From Delftia acidovorans (GTDB lineage: Bacteria; Pseudomonadota; Gammaproteobacteria; Burkholderiales; Burkholderiaceae_C): a stretch of 64,000 bases of DNA. The notes below the pieces were generated by a model. That model did no database searches. It was not told the DNA's origin and worked only from the letters and a program-made list of their open reading frames with translations. Location: the NCBI GenBank assembly GCA_031286585.1, contig JAITUC010000028.1:1-64000 (forward strand), written 5' to 3'. A program made the translations under genes and the position numbers. Of the stretch, positions 8,655-17,206 are shown piece after piece (position 1 is the first letter of the stretch; every line of letters starts with the position of its first letter).

Positions 8655-9457
8655 ACGACAACCCCCTTGAACAGCTGGTCGAAGTTGGCACTGGTCAGGG
8701 CCGCCACGTCCTCCACGGACATGCCGCGCACCTGCGCAATCTGCTGGGCCACGTAAGGCACGTAGGACGGATTGTTGGTCTTGCCGCGATAGGGAACGGG
8801 CGCCAGGTAGGGGCTGTCGGTCTCGATCAGCAGGCGGTCGGCCGGCACGAAGGCGGCCACGTCGCGCAGGTGCTGGGCGTTCTTGAAGGTGACGATGCCC
8901 GACATGGAGATGTAGTAGCCCAGATCCAGCGCCGCGCGCGCGACCTCCATGGTCTCGGTGAAGCAGTGGAAGACACCGCCGGCCTGGCCTGCCGAGCCGT
9001 CCTCGCCTTCTTCGCGCAGGATGGCCAGCGTGTCGTCGGAGGCGCTGCGCGTGTGGATGACCAGGGGCTTTTGCGTCTGGCGCGCCGCGCGGATGTGCAC
9101 GCGAAAGCGCTCGCGCTGCCATTCCAGGTCGGCAATGGTGCGCCCGCCCTTGCGGTCTTCCATGCCGTAGTAGTCCAGCCCCGTTTCGCCGATGGCCACC
9201 ACGCGCGCCAGGGCGGCGCGCTCGACCAGGTCAGCGACGCTGGGCTCGGTCATGTGTTCCGTATCGGGGTGCACGCCCACCGTGGCCCAGAAGTTGTCGT
9301 GGTCCAGCGCCAGTTGGTGCACATCGCCGAATTCTTCCATCGTGGTGCAGATGCACAGCGCGCGCGTGACGCGGGCGGCCGCCATGGCCTCGCGGATCTC
9401 GGGCAGGCGGCTTTGCAGCTCGGGGAAATTCAGATGGCAGTGGGAATCGGTAAACAT
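8645..9457 (-). CDS. ycfH: TatD-family metal-dependent hydrolase (YcfH type)
   Basis: A 270-residue TIM-barrel metallohydrolase. The start at 9457 gives M-F-T-D-S-H-C-H-L-N with the metal-binding H6 and H8; later come G-E-T-G-L-D-Y-Y, V-I-H-T-R, F-H-C-F-T and the C-terminal L-I-E-T-D-S-P-Y-L-A-P, all family signatures. TatD proteins are DNases/exonucleases implicated in repair and D-aminoacyl-tRNA metabolism. Its position after tmk-holB-pilZ is the conserved one for YcfH. Confidence 0.9.
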   Translation of the reverse strand: MFTDSHCHLNFPELQSRLPEIREAMAAARVTRALCICTTMEEFGDVHQLALDHDNFWATVGVHPDTEHMTEPSVADLVERAALARVVAIGETGLDYYGMEDRKGGRTIADLEWQRERFRVHIRAARQTQKPLVIHTRSASDDTLAILREEGEDGSAGQAGGVFHCFTETMEVARAALDLGYYISMSGIVTFKNAQHLRDVAAFVPADRLLIETDSPYLAPVPYRGKTNNPSYVPYVAQQIAQVRGMSVEDVAALTSANFDQLFKGVVVCD

Positions 9458-9540
9458 GGAATCTCGTGGTTCAGAAACAGGCATGCCGACCGGGGAACAT
9501 TTCCTCCGTGTCGGCATGCGGGCAGAGGCAGGCGCAGGAC

Positions 9541-9900
9541 TCAGACCGTCTGCGTGGCCTTGTCCGAGCCCAGGGCCGCACCCAGGATGTTCTCGATCTT
9601 GGCCTTGAGCTCGGCGGACTTCTCATCCTTGGGGAACTGTATGCCTATGCCCTGCGTGCGGTTGCCCGAGGCGCGCGCTGGCGTGATCCACGCCACGCGG
9701 CCGGCCACGGGGTAGCGCTGGGGCTCGTCGGGCAGGGTCAGCAGCACGTAGACATCATCGCCAAGACGGTACTCACGCTGCGTGGGCACGAAAACGCCCC
9801 CTTCGGCGAACATGGGAATGTAGGCGGCGTACAGCGCGGCCTTTTCCTTGATCGCCAGTTGCATCACGCTGGGACGGGGTGTGGTGGGTGCGGTGCTCAT
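9541..9900 (-). CDS. pilZ: PilZ-domain protein (type IV pilus-associated PilZ)
   Basis: A 119-residue single-domain protein: K-A-A-L-Y-A-A-Y-I-P, G-G-V-F-V-P-T, G-x-x-V-Y-V-L-L-T-L-P, P-V-A-G-R-V-A-W-I-T-P and G-I-G-I-Q-F. This matches the stand-alone PilZ orthologues encoded beside holB, which act in type IV pilus biogenesis and often lack c-di-GMP binding; the RxxxR motif is indeed not seen at the N-terminus. The start at 9900 was chosen by family length. It lies between holB and the tatD-family gene. Confidence 0.88.
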   Translation of the reverse strand: MSTAPTTPRPSVMQLAIKEKAALYAAYIPMFAEGGVFVPTQREYRLGDDVYVLLTLPDEPQRYPVAGRVAWITPARASGNRTQGIGIQFPKDEKSAELKAKIENILGAALGSDKATQTV

Positions 9901-10043
9901 GGGTGGTTTGCAGACATTGGTTCGGTGAGCGGCCGGCGCGATCGGCACCGGGCCCAGGGCAGTAGGTTAACAGGCCGGGCCTTCATGTGGCGAAAAGCAC
10001 CCAGCCGCGCTGCTGCACTGCCGACATGCCCCCTCCCCGCGCC

Positions 10044-11093
10044 TCATCCCCGGCGCTGGCGGGCGGGCTGGCCGGACATCAGCACGCGCCGGGCCTCGGC
10101 GGCCAGGGCCTCGGTCATGAGTCCGGCGTTGAAGGGATGGTCCGCCGTGCGCGCGGCCTGGGCCAGGGCGCGGGACCATTCGGCCAGCAGGCCCATGTCC
10201 AGGGGCCGCGATGGCAGGTCGGCCGGCGTGAAGTAGCGCGGCGCCGCGCCTGCGGCCAGGGCCATCAGGTCGTGGCAGATCTTCTGCAAGGCCTCCACGG
10301 CATGGGGCGGAGCATAGGCGGCCAGGGCCGCCACATCGCCCTTGGCCAGAGCGCGCGGCAACTGGGACCATGCGGCCATGTCCTTGCCGCCGCCGCTGTG
10401 CGCCAATGCCAGCGCGTCGCCGGGCCGCCCGCCTGCGGCGCGCAGCGCCACGTCGGCCGCTTCCGGTGACACGCCCTGCCCCTGCAGCCAGGCCAGGGCC
10501 TCTTCCTGATCGGGCCAGGCCATGGTGTGGGTCAGGCAACGGCTGCGGATGGTGGGCAGCAGCTGGTGGGCCGCCTCGCTGGCCAGCACGAAGCGCGCAT
10601 CGCCCGGAGGCTCCTCCAGCGTCTTGAGCAGCGCATTGGCCGTGATGGCGTTCATCTGCTCGGCCGGATAGACCAGCACGGCCTTGCCGCGCCCGCGCGC
10701 GCTGGTGCGCTGGCAGAACTCCACGGCGTCGCGCATGGCCTCGACACGGATTTCCTTGCTGGGCTTGCGCTTCTTGTCGTCGATGTCGGCCTGGGCCTTC
10801 TCGGGCAGCGGCCAGCCCAGCGCCATCATCTGCACCTCGGGCATGAGCACGCACAGGTCGGCATGGGCGCGCACGTCGATGGCGTGGCAGCTGCCGCAGT
10901 GGCCGCAGGCCCCCTGGGGCGAAGGCGATTCGCACAGCCAGGCGCGCACCAGCGACAGCGACAGCGCGTACTGGCCCAGGCCGGAAGGCCCCTGCAGCAG
11001 CCAGGCGTGGCCGCGCTGCGCCAGCAGGCGCGTGCGTTGCGCAGCGATCCAGGCGGTATCGGTCTCGGCCGGTTGTGGCAGGACCTCGCTCAT
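10044..11093 (-). CDS. holB: DNA polymerase III delta' subunit HolB
   Basis: A 349-residue clamp-loader subunit. The P-loop region reads G-P-S-G-L-G-Q-Y-A, so the lysine and serine/threonine of Walker A are replaced. This agrees with delta' being a non-ATP-binding clamp-loader subunit. A zinc module follows (C-G-H-C-G-S-C plus an upstream C), then the conserved [11 protein letters not shown] and S-R-C motifs. The ATG overlaps the tmk stop by 4 bases (ATGA), indicating translational coupling. Confidence 0.93.
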   Translation of the reverse strand: MSEVLPQPAETDTAWIAAQRTRLLAQRGHAWLLQGPSGLGQYALSLSLVRAWLCESPSPQGACGHCGSCHAIDVRAHADLCVLMPEVQMMALGWPLPEKAQADIDDKKRKPSKEIRVEAMRDAVEFCQRTSARGRGKAVLVYPAEQMNAITANALLKTLEEPPGDARFVLASEAAHQLLPTIRSRCLTHTMAWPDQEEALAWLQGQGVSPEAADVALRAAGGRPGDALALAHSGGGKDMAAWSQLPRALAKGDVAALAAYAPPHAVEALQKICHDLMALAAGAAPRYFTPADLPSRPLDMGLLAEWSRALAQAARTADHPFNAGLMTEALAAEARRVLMSGQPARQRRG

Positions 11094-11776
11094 GCCGCAC
11101 CTGCCTGTCCGCCGACCATGATGGCCAGCCAGCCCCGTCGCACCATGACCTGGGTGATCTGCTGCCAGACCGCATGCCGGCTGGCGTTGGAGTCGATGCG
11201 CGCAAAGCGCTGGGGCGCGGCGGCAGCGCGCGCCGCATAGCCCTGGGCCACGCGTGCGAAAAAGCTCCCAGGCTCGGACTCGAAGCGGTCCGGAACACGG
11301 GCGGAGGCCAGGCGCTCGGCGGCCACCTCGGCGGGCAGGTCGAACCAGAGCGTCAGGTGGGGTTCGCGCAGCAGATCGGGCTGGGGGGCTGTGCCCGTCT
11401 GCACCATGCGCTCCAGCGTGGCCAGCGGCTGCAGGTCGAAGCCCCGGCCCGCCCCCTGATAGGCGAACGTGGCATCGGTGAAGCGGTCGCAGAGCACGAC
11501 CTCGCCGCGCGCCAGCGCGGGCTCGATCACCTGCACCAAGTGGTCACGTCGCGCGGCAAAGGCGATCAGGGCCTCGGTCAGCGGGTCCATGGCGTCGTGC
11601 AGCATCAGCGCGCGCAGCTTTTCGGCCAGCGGCGTGCCGCCGGGCTCGCGGGTGAGCGTCACCGTGCGGCCCTGGTCACGGAAAGCCTGGGCCAGCGACG
11701 CGATGTGCGAGGACTTGCCGGCGCCATCGATGCCTTCGAAGCTGATGAACAGGCCGGCGGGAGTTGCAGTGGTCAT
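11090..11776 (-). CDS. tmk: Thymidylate kinase
   Basis: A 228-residue dTMP kinase: P-loop [11 protein letters not shown] at residues 13-23, T-R-E-P-G-G-T, the [17 protein letters not shown] segment and a C-terminal lid. It makes dTDP from dTMP. The start at 11776 leaves the usual short lead before the P-loop. It sits between mltG and holB, the conserved order in proteobacteria. Confidence 0.94.
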   Translation of the reverse strand: MTTATPAGLFISFEGIDGAGKSSHIASLAQAFRDQGRTVTLTREPGGTPLAEKLRALMLHDAMDPLTEALIAFAARRDHLVQVIEPALARGEVVLCDRFTDATFAYQGAGRGFDLQPLATLERMVQTGTAPQPDLLREPHLTLWFDLPAEVAAERLASARVPDRFESEPGSFFARVAQGYAARAAAAPQRFARIDSNASRHAVWQQITQVMVRRGWLAIMVGGQAGAA

Positions 11777-11833
11777 ATGGAAAGAGAGGATACGCAAGCG
11801 CTGCGCAGGCTGCAGCAGCCCTCGGGGAATATC

Positions 11834-12847
11834 TCAGGGCTTTTGCTCAGGGCTTTGCTGGCCGCGCTGGTAGCGGTTCACAGCGCGGTTGTGTTCGTCC
11901 AGCGAGGCACTGAAATGGCTGGTGCCGTCGCCACGCGCCACAAAGTACAGCGCCTTGGTCTGTGCGGGCTGCACAGCGGCCATGAGGGCGGCCTTGCCCG
12001 GCATGGCGATGGGCGTGGGCGGCAGGCCCGCACGGGTGTAGGTATTCCAGGGAGTATCGGCCTGCAGGTCACGGCGGCGCAGGTTGCCGTCGAATTTCTC
12101 GCCCAGGCCGTAGATCACGGTGGGGTCGGTCTGCAGCAGCATGCCGATGCGCAGGCGGTTGCTGAAGACACCGGCGATCTGTGCGCGGTCGGCCGCGCGG
12201 CCGGTTTCCTTCTCGACGATGCTGGCCAGGATCAGCGCTTCGTCGGGCGTCCTGAGCGGCGTGTCGGCCGAGCGCAGTGCCCAGACATCGGCCAGGCGCC
12301 GGTCCATGGCGTGCAGGGCGCGGCGCAGCACGGCCAGGTCGGAGCTGCCCTTGGCATAGGTATAGGTATCGGGGAAGAAGCGGCCCTCGGGCGCCACGCC
12401 CACGCGGCCCAGGGCCTGCATGAGGGCAGCGTCGTCCATGCCTGCGCTTTCCTGACGCAGGAATTCCTCGCGGGCCAGGGCTGCGCGCACCTGGCGCCAG
12501 CTCCACCCCTCCACCAGGGTCAGGGCCTTGAGTGATTCCTCGCCGCGCGCGAGTTTTTGAAGCAGCACATAGGGGGTCAGGCCCGTGGTCAGCTCATAGT
12601 TGCCGGCCTTGATCTGCCGGTCCTGCCCCGAGACGCGGAACCAGGCGTACAGCAGCCGCGCATCGGTCTGCACGCCGGCCTTCACCACTTCGCGGGCCAC
12701 GCCACGCGGCGTGGTGCCGGGCTCGACCTCCAGCTCCAGCGTGGGCTGGGCCAGCGGCAGCGGCTGGTTCAGCCACCACCAGCCGGCACCGGCCAGCACG
12801 GCGGCCAGCACCAGCAACATCATCAAAGCGCGAAAGATAAAGCGCAC
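11834..12847 (-). CDS. mltG: Endolytic murein transglycosylase MltG (YceG)
   Basis: About 337 residues with a single N-terminal membrane anchor, a LysM-like subdomain and the YceG catalytic domain carrying A-S-I-V-E-K-E-T-G (catalytic glutamate), L-Q-T-D-P-T-V-I-Y-G and the conserved N-T-Y-x-x-x-G-L-P-P-T-P-I motif. MltG cleaves nascent glycan strands and sets their length. The start is uncertain: no ATG precedes the membrane helix, so I used the GTG at 12847 by family length; a TTG at 12868 is the alternative. It is divergent from ygfZ across a gap of under 50 bases. Confidence 0.9.
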   Translation of the reverse strand: MRFIFRALMMLLVLAAVLAGAGWWWLNQPLPLAQPTLELEVEPGTTPRGVAREVVKAGVQTDARLLYAWFRVSGQDRQIKAGNYELTTGLTPYVLLQKLARGEESLKALTLVEGWSWRQVRAALAREEFLRQESAGMDDAALMQALGRVGVAPEGRFFPDTYTYAKGSSDLAVLRRALHAMDRRLADVWALRSADTPLRTPDEALILASIVEKETGRAADRAQIAGVFSNRLRIGMLLQTDPTVIYGLGEKFDGNLRRRDLQADTPWNTYTRAGLPPTPIAMPGKAALMAAVQPAQTKALYFVARGDGTSHFSASLDEHNRAVNRYQRGQQSPEQKP

Positions 12848-12893
12848 AACCTCGGTCCAAGCAAGCAATAGAGCGGCTGATCATAATTCAGCC

Positions 12894-13841
12894 ATGACCC
12901 AGCCCCTACTGAACGGCATTGCTTCCGTTTCCCATCTCGGCGTGATACGCGCACTCGGCGAAGACGCCGCCCAGTTCCTGCACGGACAGCTGACCAACGA
13001 CTTCGCGCTGCTGGATCTGCAGCATGCGCGTCTGGCGGCTTTCTGCTCGGCCAAGGGCCGCATGCTGGCCAGCTTCATCGGCTTCAAGCGCAGCAAGGAC
13101 GAGATCCTGCTGCTGTGCGACCGCAGCCTGCTGGCGCCCACGCTCAAGCGCCTGTCCATGTTCGTGCTGCGCGCCAAGTGCAAGCTGAGCGACGCCACGG
13201 CCGATTTCACGCTGCAGGGGCTGGCCGGCGACGCCGCCGCGCAGGCCCTGGGCGCGGCAGCCGCGCCCTGGACCAAGACCGATGACGGCGACACCAGCCT
13301 GATCGCCCTGTACCCGGCGGCCGGCCAGCTGCGCGCCCTGCGCGTGGCGCCCGTGGGCGCGCCCCTGCCCGAAGGCCCTGCGCTCAGCGAGGCCGACTGG
13401 CTCTGGAGCGAAGTCGCCAGCGGCATTGCCACGCTGTCGGCGCCCGTGGTGGATGCCTTTGTGCCGCAGATGCTCAACTACGAATCGGTGGAAGGCGTGA
13501 ATTTCAAGAAGGGCTGCTACCCGGGCCAGGAAGTGGTGGCCCGCAGCCAGTTCCGGGGCACGCTCAAGCGCCGCGCCTACCTTGCCCATGCACAGCAGCC
13601 GGTGGCCGCCGGCATGGAGGTCTTCACGCCCGAAGACCTGGAGCAGGCCACCGGCACCGTGGTCCAGGCCGCCCCGGCGCCTGGCGGCGGCTGGGACGCC
13701 ATCGTCTCCATGCAGACCAACTCGGCCGACCAGCCCCTGCTGGCCCATGCCGCCCTGGGCGAAGGCCAGCGGGCCGATGCCGCGCAGGCCGTGGCGCTGC
13801 AGCTCAAGCCCCTGCCCTACGCGTTGCGCGAGGACATCTGA
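12894..13841 (+). CDS. ygfZ: Folate-binding tRNA-modifying/Fe-S maintenance protein YgfZ
   Basis: A 315-residue member of the GcvT-like folate-binding family with the diagnostic K-G-C-Y-P-G-Q-E-V-V-A-R motif (cysteine at residue 208) and an N-terminal L-G-V-I-R-A-L-G-E-D-A-A-Q-F-L-H-G-Q segment. YgfZ supports iron-sulfur enzymes such as MiaB in a folate-dependent way. It faces mltG divergently and ends toward a convergent gene without a visible terminator. Confidence 0.9.
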   Translation: MTQPLLNGIASVSHLGVIRALGEDAAQFLHGQLTNDFALLDLQHARLAAFCSAKGRMLASFIGFKRSKDEILLLCDRSLLAPTLKRLSMFVLRAKCKLSDATADFTLQGLAGDAAAQALGAAAAPWTKTDDGDTSLIALYPAAGQLRALRVAPVGAPLPEGPALSEADWLWSEVASGIATLSAPVVDAFVPQMLNYESVEGVNFKKGCYPGQEVVARSQFRGTLKRRAYLAHAQQPVAAGMEVFTPEDLEQATGTVVQAAPAPGGGWDAIVSMQTNSADQPLLAHAALGEGQRADAAQAVALQLKPLPYALREDI

Positions 13842-13870
13842 GCTTTGCCCGGCCCTGAGCAGCCTGCCGC

Positions 13871-14734
13871 TCAGGCGGCGAGCGCCTTCCTCATCGTGAT
13901 ATGGGGAATGCCTGCCTCTTCATAGGGCTCGCCCTCCGGCGTGAAGCCGGCGCGCAGGTAGAACGACTCGGCATGGCGCTGCGCGTGCAGCACGACTTCA
14001 CGGTCGCCGCGCTGGCGCGAGGCTTCGACCAAGCTGTCCAGCACGATGCGGCCCCAGCGGCCGCCGCGCACGCTGCGGTCCACGGCCATGCGGCCGATCC
14101 TGCCCGCGCCGGGGCTGTCGCTGACCAGGCGGCCGGTGGCGATCGGCTGGCCCAGGCCGTTGTAGACCACGGCGTGGCGGGCCACGGGGTCGAACTCGTC
14201 GATCTCGATCTCGCGCGGCACGCCTTGCTCGTGCACGAACACGGCCAGGCGCAGGCGCTCGGCGTCGCGTCCCAGGTCGTTCCAGCTGCCGGACTCCACG
14301 CGCACCACGCTCTGCCCGGCCTCGTAGGCCGTGAGCACGTCACGCAGCGGCTGCGGCACAGGCAGCGGCTGGCGCGTGGTGGCGTCGGCAAACACATAGA
14401 CCAGTTCCACCGTGTTGAGCAGCTCCATGCCGCGGAAGATGCCGGCCTCGAACAGCAGCGAGGTGTTGCCCTGCCTTGCGCAGCGTATGCCCACGTGCAG
14501 CACGTCGCCCAGCGTGGCCGGGGCATGGTAGGTGGTGGTGGCCTTCTTGACGAACAGCTCGCCGCCCAGGGCCGCGAAGGACGATTCATAGGGCATGCCC
14601 AGCTGGCGCCAGTAGTCGGTGACGGCCACGTCGGCATACATCAGGTAGTGGGCGTTGAAGACGATCTTCTGGGCGTCCACTTCGGACCAGCGCACTTCGA
14701 TGCGGTGCAGCGTGCGGAAATCTTGGCGTTGCAT
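13871..14734 (-). CDS. Fusion of YbgC-type acyl-CoA thioesterase and GNAT acetyltransferase
   Basis: A 287-residue two-domain protein. Residues 1 to about 135 form a hotdog thioesterase of the YbgC/FadM type (H-R-I-E-V-R-W-S-E-V-D-A-Q-K-I-V-F-N-A-H-Y, with the D-x-x-x-x-V-x-x-x-x-Y active-site pattern). Residues about 150-287 form an ElaA-like GNAT domain (L-R-x-x-V-F-V-H-E-Q-G-V-P, then R-I-G-R-M-A-V and L-H-A-Q-x-x-A-x-x-F-Y). It probably hydrolyses an acyl-CoA and transfers an acetyl group, but substrates are unknown. The next gene upstream is an esterase 37 bases away, so the two are likely cotranscribed. Confidence 0.85.
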   Translation of the reverse strand: MQRQDFRTLHRIEVRWSEVDAQKIVFNAHYLMYADVAVTDYWRQLGMPYESSFAALGGELFVKKATTTYHAPATLGDVLHVGIRCARQGNTSLLFEAGIFRGMELLNTVELVYVFADATTRQPLPVPQPLRDVLTAYEAGQSVVRVESGSWNDLGRDAERLRLAVFVHEQGVPREIEIDEFDPVARHAVVYNGLGQPIATGRLVSDSPGAGRIGRMAVDRSVRGGRWGRIVLDSLVEASRQRGDREVVLHAQRHAESFYLRAGFTPEGEPYEEAGIPHITMRKALAA

Positions 14735-14771
14735 GGGGGTTCTCTCCTGTTGTCTTGGGGTGTCTTGGCCT

Positions 14772-15776
14772 TCAGGCCGAGAAAGCGTCGCTCAAGGCGC
14801 GCGCCATGTCGGCATGTGCACGGCGCGCTTCGGCAATGGCGCGGCCCATCTTCACGAATTCATGGGTCACGCCCCGGTAGATCTCCAGGTCCACGGGCAC
14901 GCCGGACATGCGCAGCTTGTCGGCGTATTCCACGCCCTCGTCCACCAGCGGGTCGCATTCGGCCAGGCCTATCCAGGCCGGGGCCACGCCGTCCACATCG
15001 GGGGCCAGCAGCGGGGCGAAGCGCCAGTCCTCGCGGTCGGCGGGGCTGTTCAGGTACTGGGCGAAGAACCAGGTGATGGCCGGCTCGTCGATCACCAGCC
15101 CGTGGGCGAAGCGGCGGTGCGAGTCGGTGTCCTGGTTCGCCGTGGTACCCGGGTAGATCAGCAGTTGCAGGGCCAGCTTGAGGCCGGCGTCGCGCGCATG
15201 GATGGCGCAGGCCGCTGCCAGCGTTCCGCCCGCGCTGTCGCCGCCCACGGCCAGGCGCCCAGGGTCGGCGCCCAGCGAGGCCGCCTGCGCGGCCAGCCAC
15301 TGCAGCGCGTCCCAGGCGTCGTTGTGGGCGGTGGGAAACTTGTGCTCTGGGGCGCGCCGGTAGTCCAGCGAGACCACCATGGCGCCCGACAGATGGGCCA
15401 GCTGGCGGCACAGCACATCGTGCGTGGCCACGCTGCCCACGGTGAAGCCGCCGCCGTGCAGGTACAGCAGCACGGGCAGGCCCGTGGCCGGTGCCTGGCT
15501 GCGCTCCAAGGGGGCATAGAGCCGCGCGGGCAGCAAGGCGCCATCGCGCGCGGGAATCTGCAGTTCCTCGACACGCGGCAGAACGGGCTTGGGAATTTCG
15601 AGCACGCCGGCACCCGCCTCGTAGGCGGCACGTGCTCCCTCGGCGCCGAGCTGGTGCATGGGCGTGCGCGCGGCGCGCTCCATGCGGCGCAGCACATCGC
15701 GCATCTGGTGGGTCAGGGACGCCGGCAGCGGCGTGGCATGGGAGGAGGATTCAGGCTGGGGCACGTTCAGGAGCAC
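14772..15776 (-). CDS. Alpha/beta hydrolase, hormone-sensitive-lipase-type esterase
   Basis: A 334-residue carboxylesterase of the HSL (family IV) class. The oxyanion-hole motif H-G-G-G is followed by D-Y-R-R-A-P-E-H, the nucleophile elbow G-D-S-A-G-G, a later catalytic aspartate in A-E-C-D-P-L-V-D-E and a histidine in G-V-T-H-E-F. Likely cytoplasmic, with no signal peptide. It hydrolyses short-chain esters in this family; the natural substrate is unknown. It is followed by the thioesterase-GNAT fusion gene. Confidence 0.88.
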   Translation of the reverse strand: MLLNVPQPESSSHATPLPASLTHQMRDVLRRMERAARTPMHQLGAEGARAAYEAGAGVLEIPKPVLPRVEELQIPARDGALLPARLYAPLERSQAPATGLPVLLYLHGGGFTVGSVATHDVLCRQLAHLSGAMVVSLDYRRAPEHKFPTAHNDAWDALQWLAAQAASLGADPGRLAVGGDSAGGTLAAACAIHARDAGLKLALQLLIYPGTTANQDTDSHRRFAHGLVIDEPAITWFFAQYLNSPADREDWRFAPLLAPDVDGVAPAWIGLAECDPLVDEGVEYADKLRMSGVPVDLEIYRGVTHEFVKMGRAIAEARRAHADMARALSDAFSA

Positions 15777-16062
15777 GTTCAGGGACAGGTTCGGTCGGGG
15801 CTATCTGGCAAGACGGTTCGGTGCGGCCGGCCAAGTGCGGCCGACAAGGTGCGACAGGCCAGGCGCAGCAGGCATTGTGCCGCGAGCACAAGGCCCTGGC
15901 AGCCGAGCGATGGCGGCGCATGCCCGCGCTGTCGCCCCGGTGACCGCCGCAGCGCCCTCTCAGGGTTTGCTTTGTTTGCAGTGCAGCACGCGCGGTCTAG
16001 ATTCGGCGCACTCCCCCTGATCCCCACCACGGGCCGCAGCGGCCCGCAACGAGTCACCGACC

Positions 16063-17199
16063 ATGGCCTTCATCAACTACGTCACCCAGATCCAGTTTGA
16101 CTTCGGCGCCGTGCGCCTTTTGCGCCAGGAGTGCGAGCGCGTGGGCATCACGCGGCCGCTGATCGTCACCGACCAGGGCGTCAAGGCCGCTGGCGTGCTG
16201 CAAAAGGCGCTGGATGCGCTGGGCGGCATGCCGCATGCGGTGTTCGACCAGACCCCCTCCAACCCCACCGAGGCCGCCGTGCGCGCGGCCGCCGCCATCT
16301 ACCGGGAGCAGCGCTGCGACGGCCTGATCGCCGTGGGCGGCGGCAGCGCCATCGACTGCGCCAAGGGCGTGGCGATTGCGGCCACGCACGAAGGGCCGCT
16401 GTCGCACTACGCCACCATCGAGGGAGGCTCGCCGCGCATCAGCGAGCGCGTGGCCCCGCTGATCGCCGTGCCCACCACCAGCGGCACGGGCAGCGAGGTG
16501 GCGCGCGGCGCCATCATCATCGTGGACGATCACCGCAAGCTGGGCTTTCACAGCTGGCACCTGGTGCCCCGTGCCGCCATCTGCGACCCGGAACTGACCT
16601 ACGGCCTGCCCGCCATGCTGACGGCCGCCACGGGCATGGACGCCATTGCCCATTGCATGGAGACCTTCATGGCGGCAGCCTTCAACCCGCCTGCCGACGG
16701 CATTGCGCTCGATGGCCTCACGCGCGGCTGGGCCCACATCGAGCGCGCCACGCGCAACGGCCAGGACGCCGAGGCGCGCCGCCAGCTGATGAGCGCCAGC
16801 ATGCAGGGCGCCATGGCCTTCCAGAAGGGCCTGGGCTGCGTGCACAGCCTCAGCCACAGCCTGGGCGGCGTGAACCCGCGCCTGCACCATGGCACGCTGA
16901 ACGCCATGTTCCTGCCCGCCGTGGTGCGCTTCAATGCCGAGGCAGAGAGCGTGCGCGCCGAACAGCGCCTGCAGCGCATGGCCCACGCCATGGGCCTGGC
17001 ATCGGACAGCGACATTCCCGAAGCCATACGCGACATGAACGCCCGACTGGGCCTGCCCACGGGCCTGGCCGCCATGGGCGTGGAGCGCGCGCAGTTCGCG
17101 GCCGTGATCGGCGGTGCGCTCAAGGACCATTGCCATGGCACGAACCCGCGCCTGGCCAGCGCCGACGACTACGAGCAGATGCTGGCCACCTCGCTGTAG
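16063..17199 (+). CDS. Iron-containing (group III) alcohol dehydrogenase
   Basis: A 378-residue Fe-ADH. The N-terminal nucleotide-binding domain has G-G-G-S-A-I-D-C-A-K-G and V-P-T-T-S-G-T-G-S-E-V. The C-terminal metal domain has G-M-D-A-I-A-H-C-M-E, V-H-S-L-S-H-S-L-G-G and H-H-G-T-L-N-A, which supply the D-H-H-H ligands. It interconverts an alcohol and aldehyde with NAD(P). A 286-base gap precedes it in which I see no gene or clear operator. The gene at 17207 is convergent and starts its 3' end 7 bases later. Confidence 0.9.
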   Translation: MAFINYVTQIQFDFGAVRLLRQECERVGITRPLIVTDQGVKAAGVLQKALDALGGMPHAVFDQTPSNPTEAAVRAAAAIYREQRCDGLIAVGGGSAIDCAKGVAIAATHEGPLSHYATIEGGSPRISERVAPLIAVPTTSGTGSEVARGAIIIVDDHRKLGFHSWHLVPRAAICDPELTYGLPAMLTAATGMDAIAHCMETFMAAAFNPPADGIALDGLTRGWAHIERATRNGQDAEARRQLMSASMQGAMAFQKGLGCVHSLSHSLGGVNPRLHHGTLNAMFLPAVVRFNAEAESVRAEQRLQRMAHAMGLASDSDIPEAIRDMNARLGLPTGLAAMGVERAQFAAVIGGALKDHCHGTNPRLASADDYEQMLATSL

Positions 17200-17206
17200 G
17201 CGGGAC

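Noticed and set aside
10980..11030. Degenerate Walker A of holB as a sign of mutation
   Set aside because: Delta' subunits normally lack ATP binding, so the missing lysine is expected.
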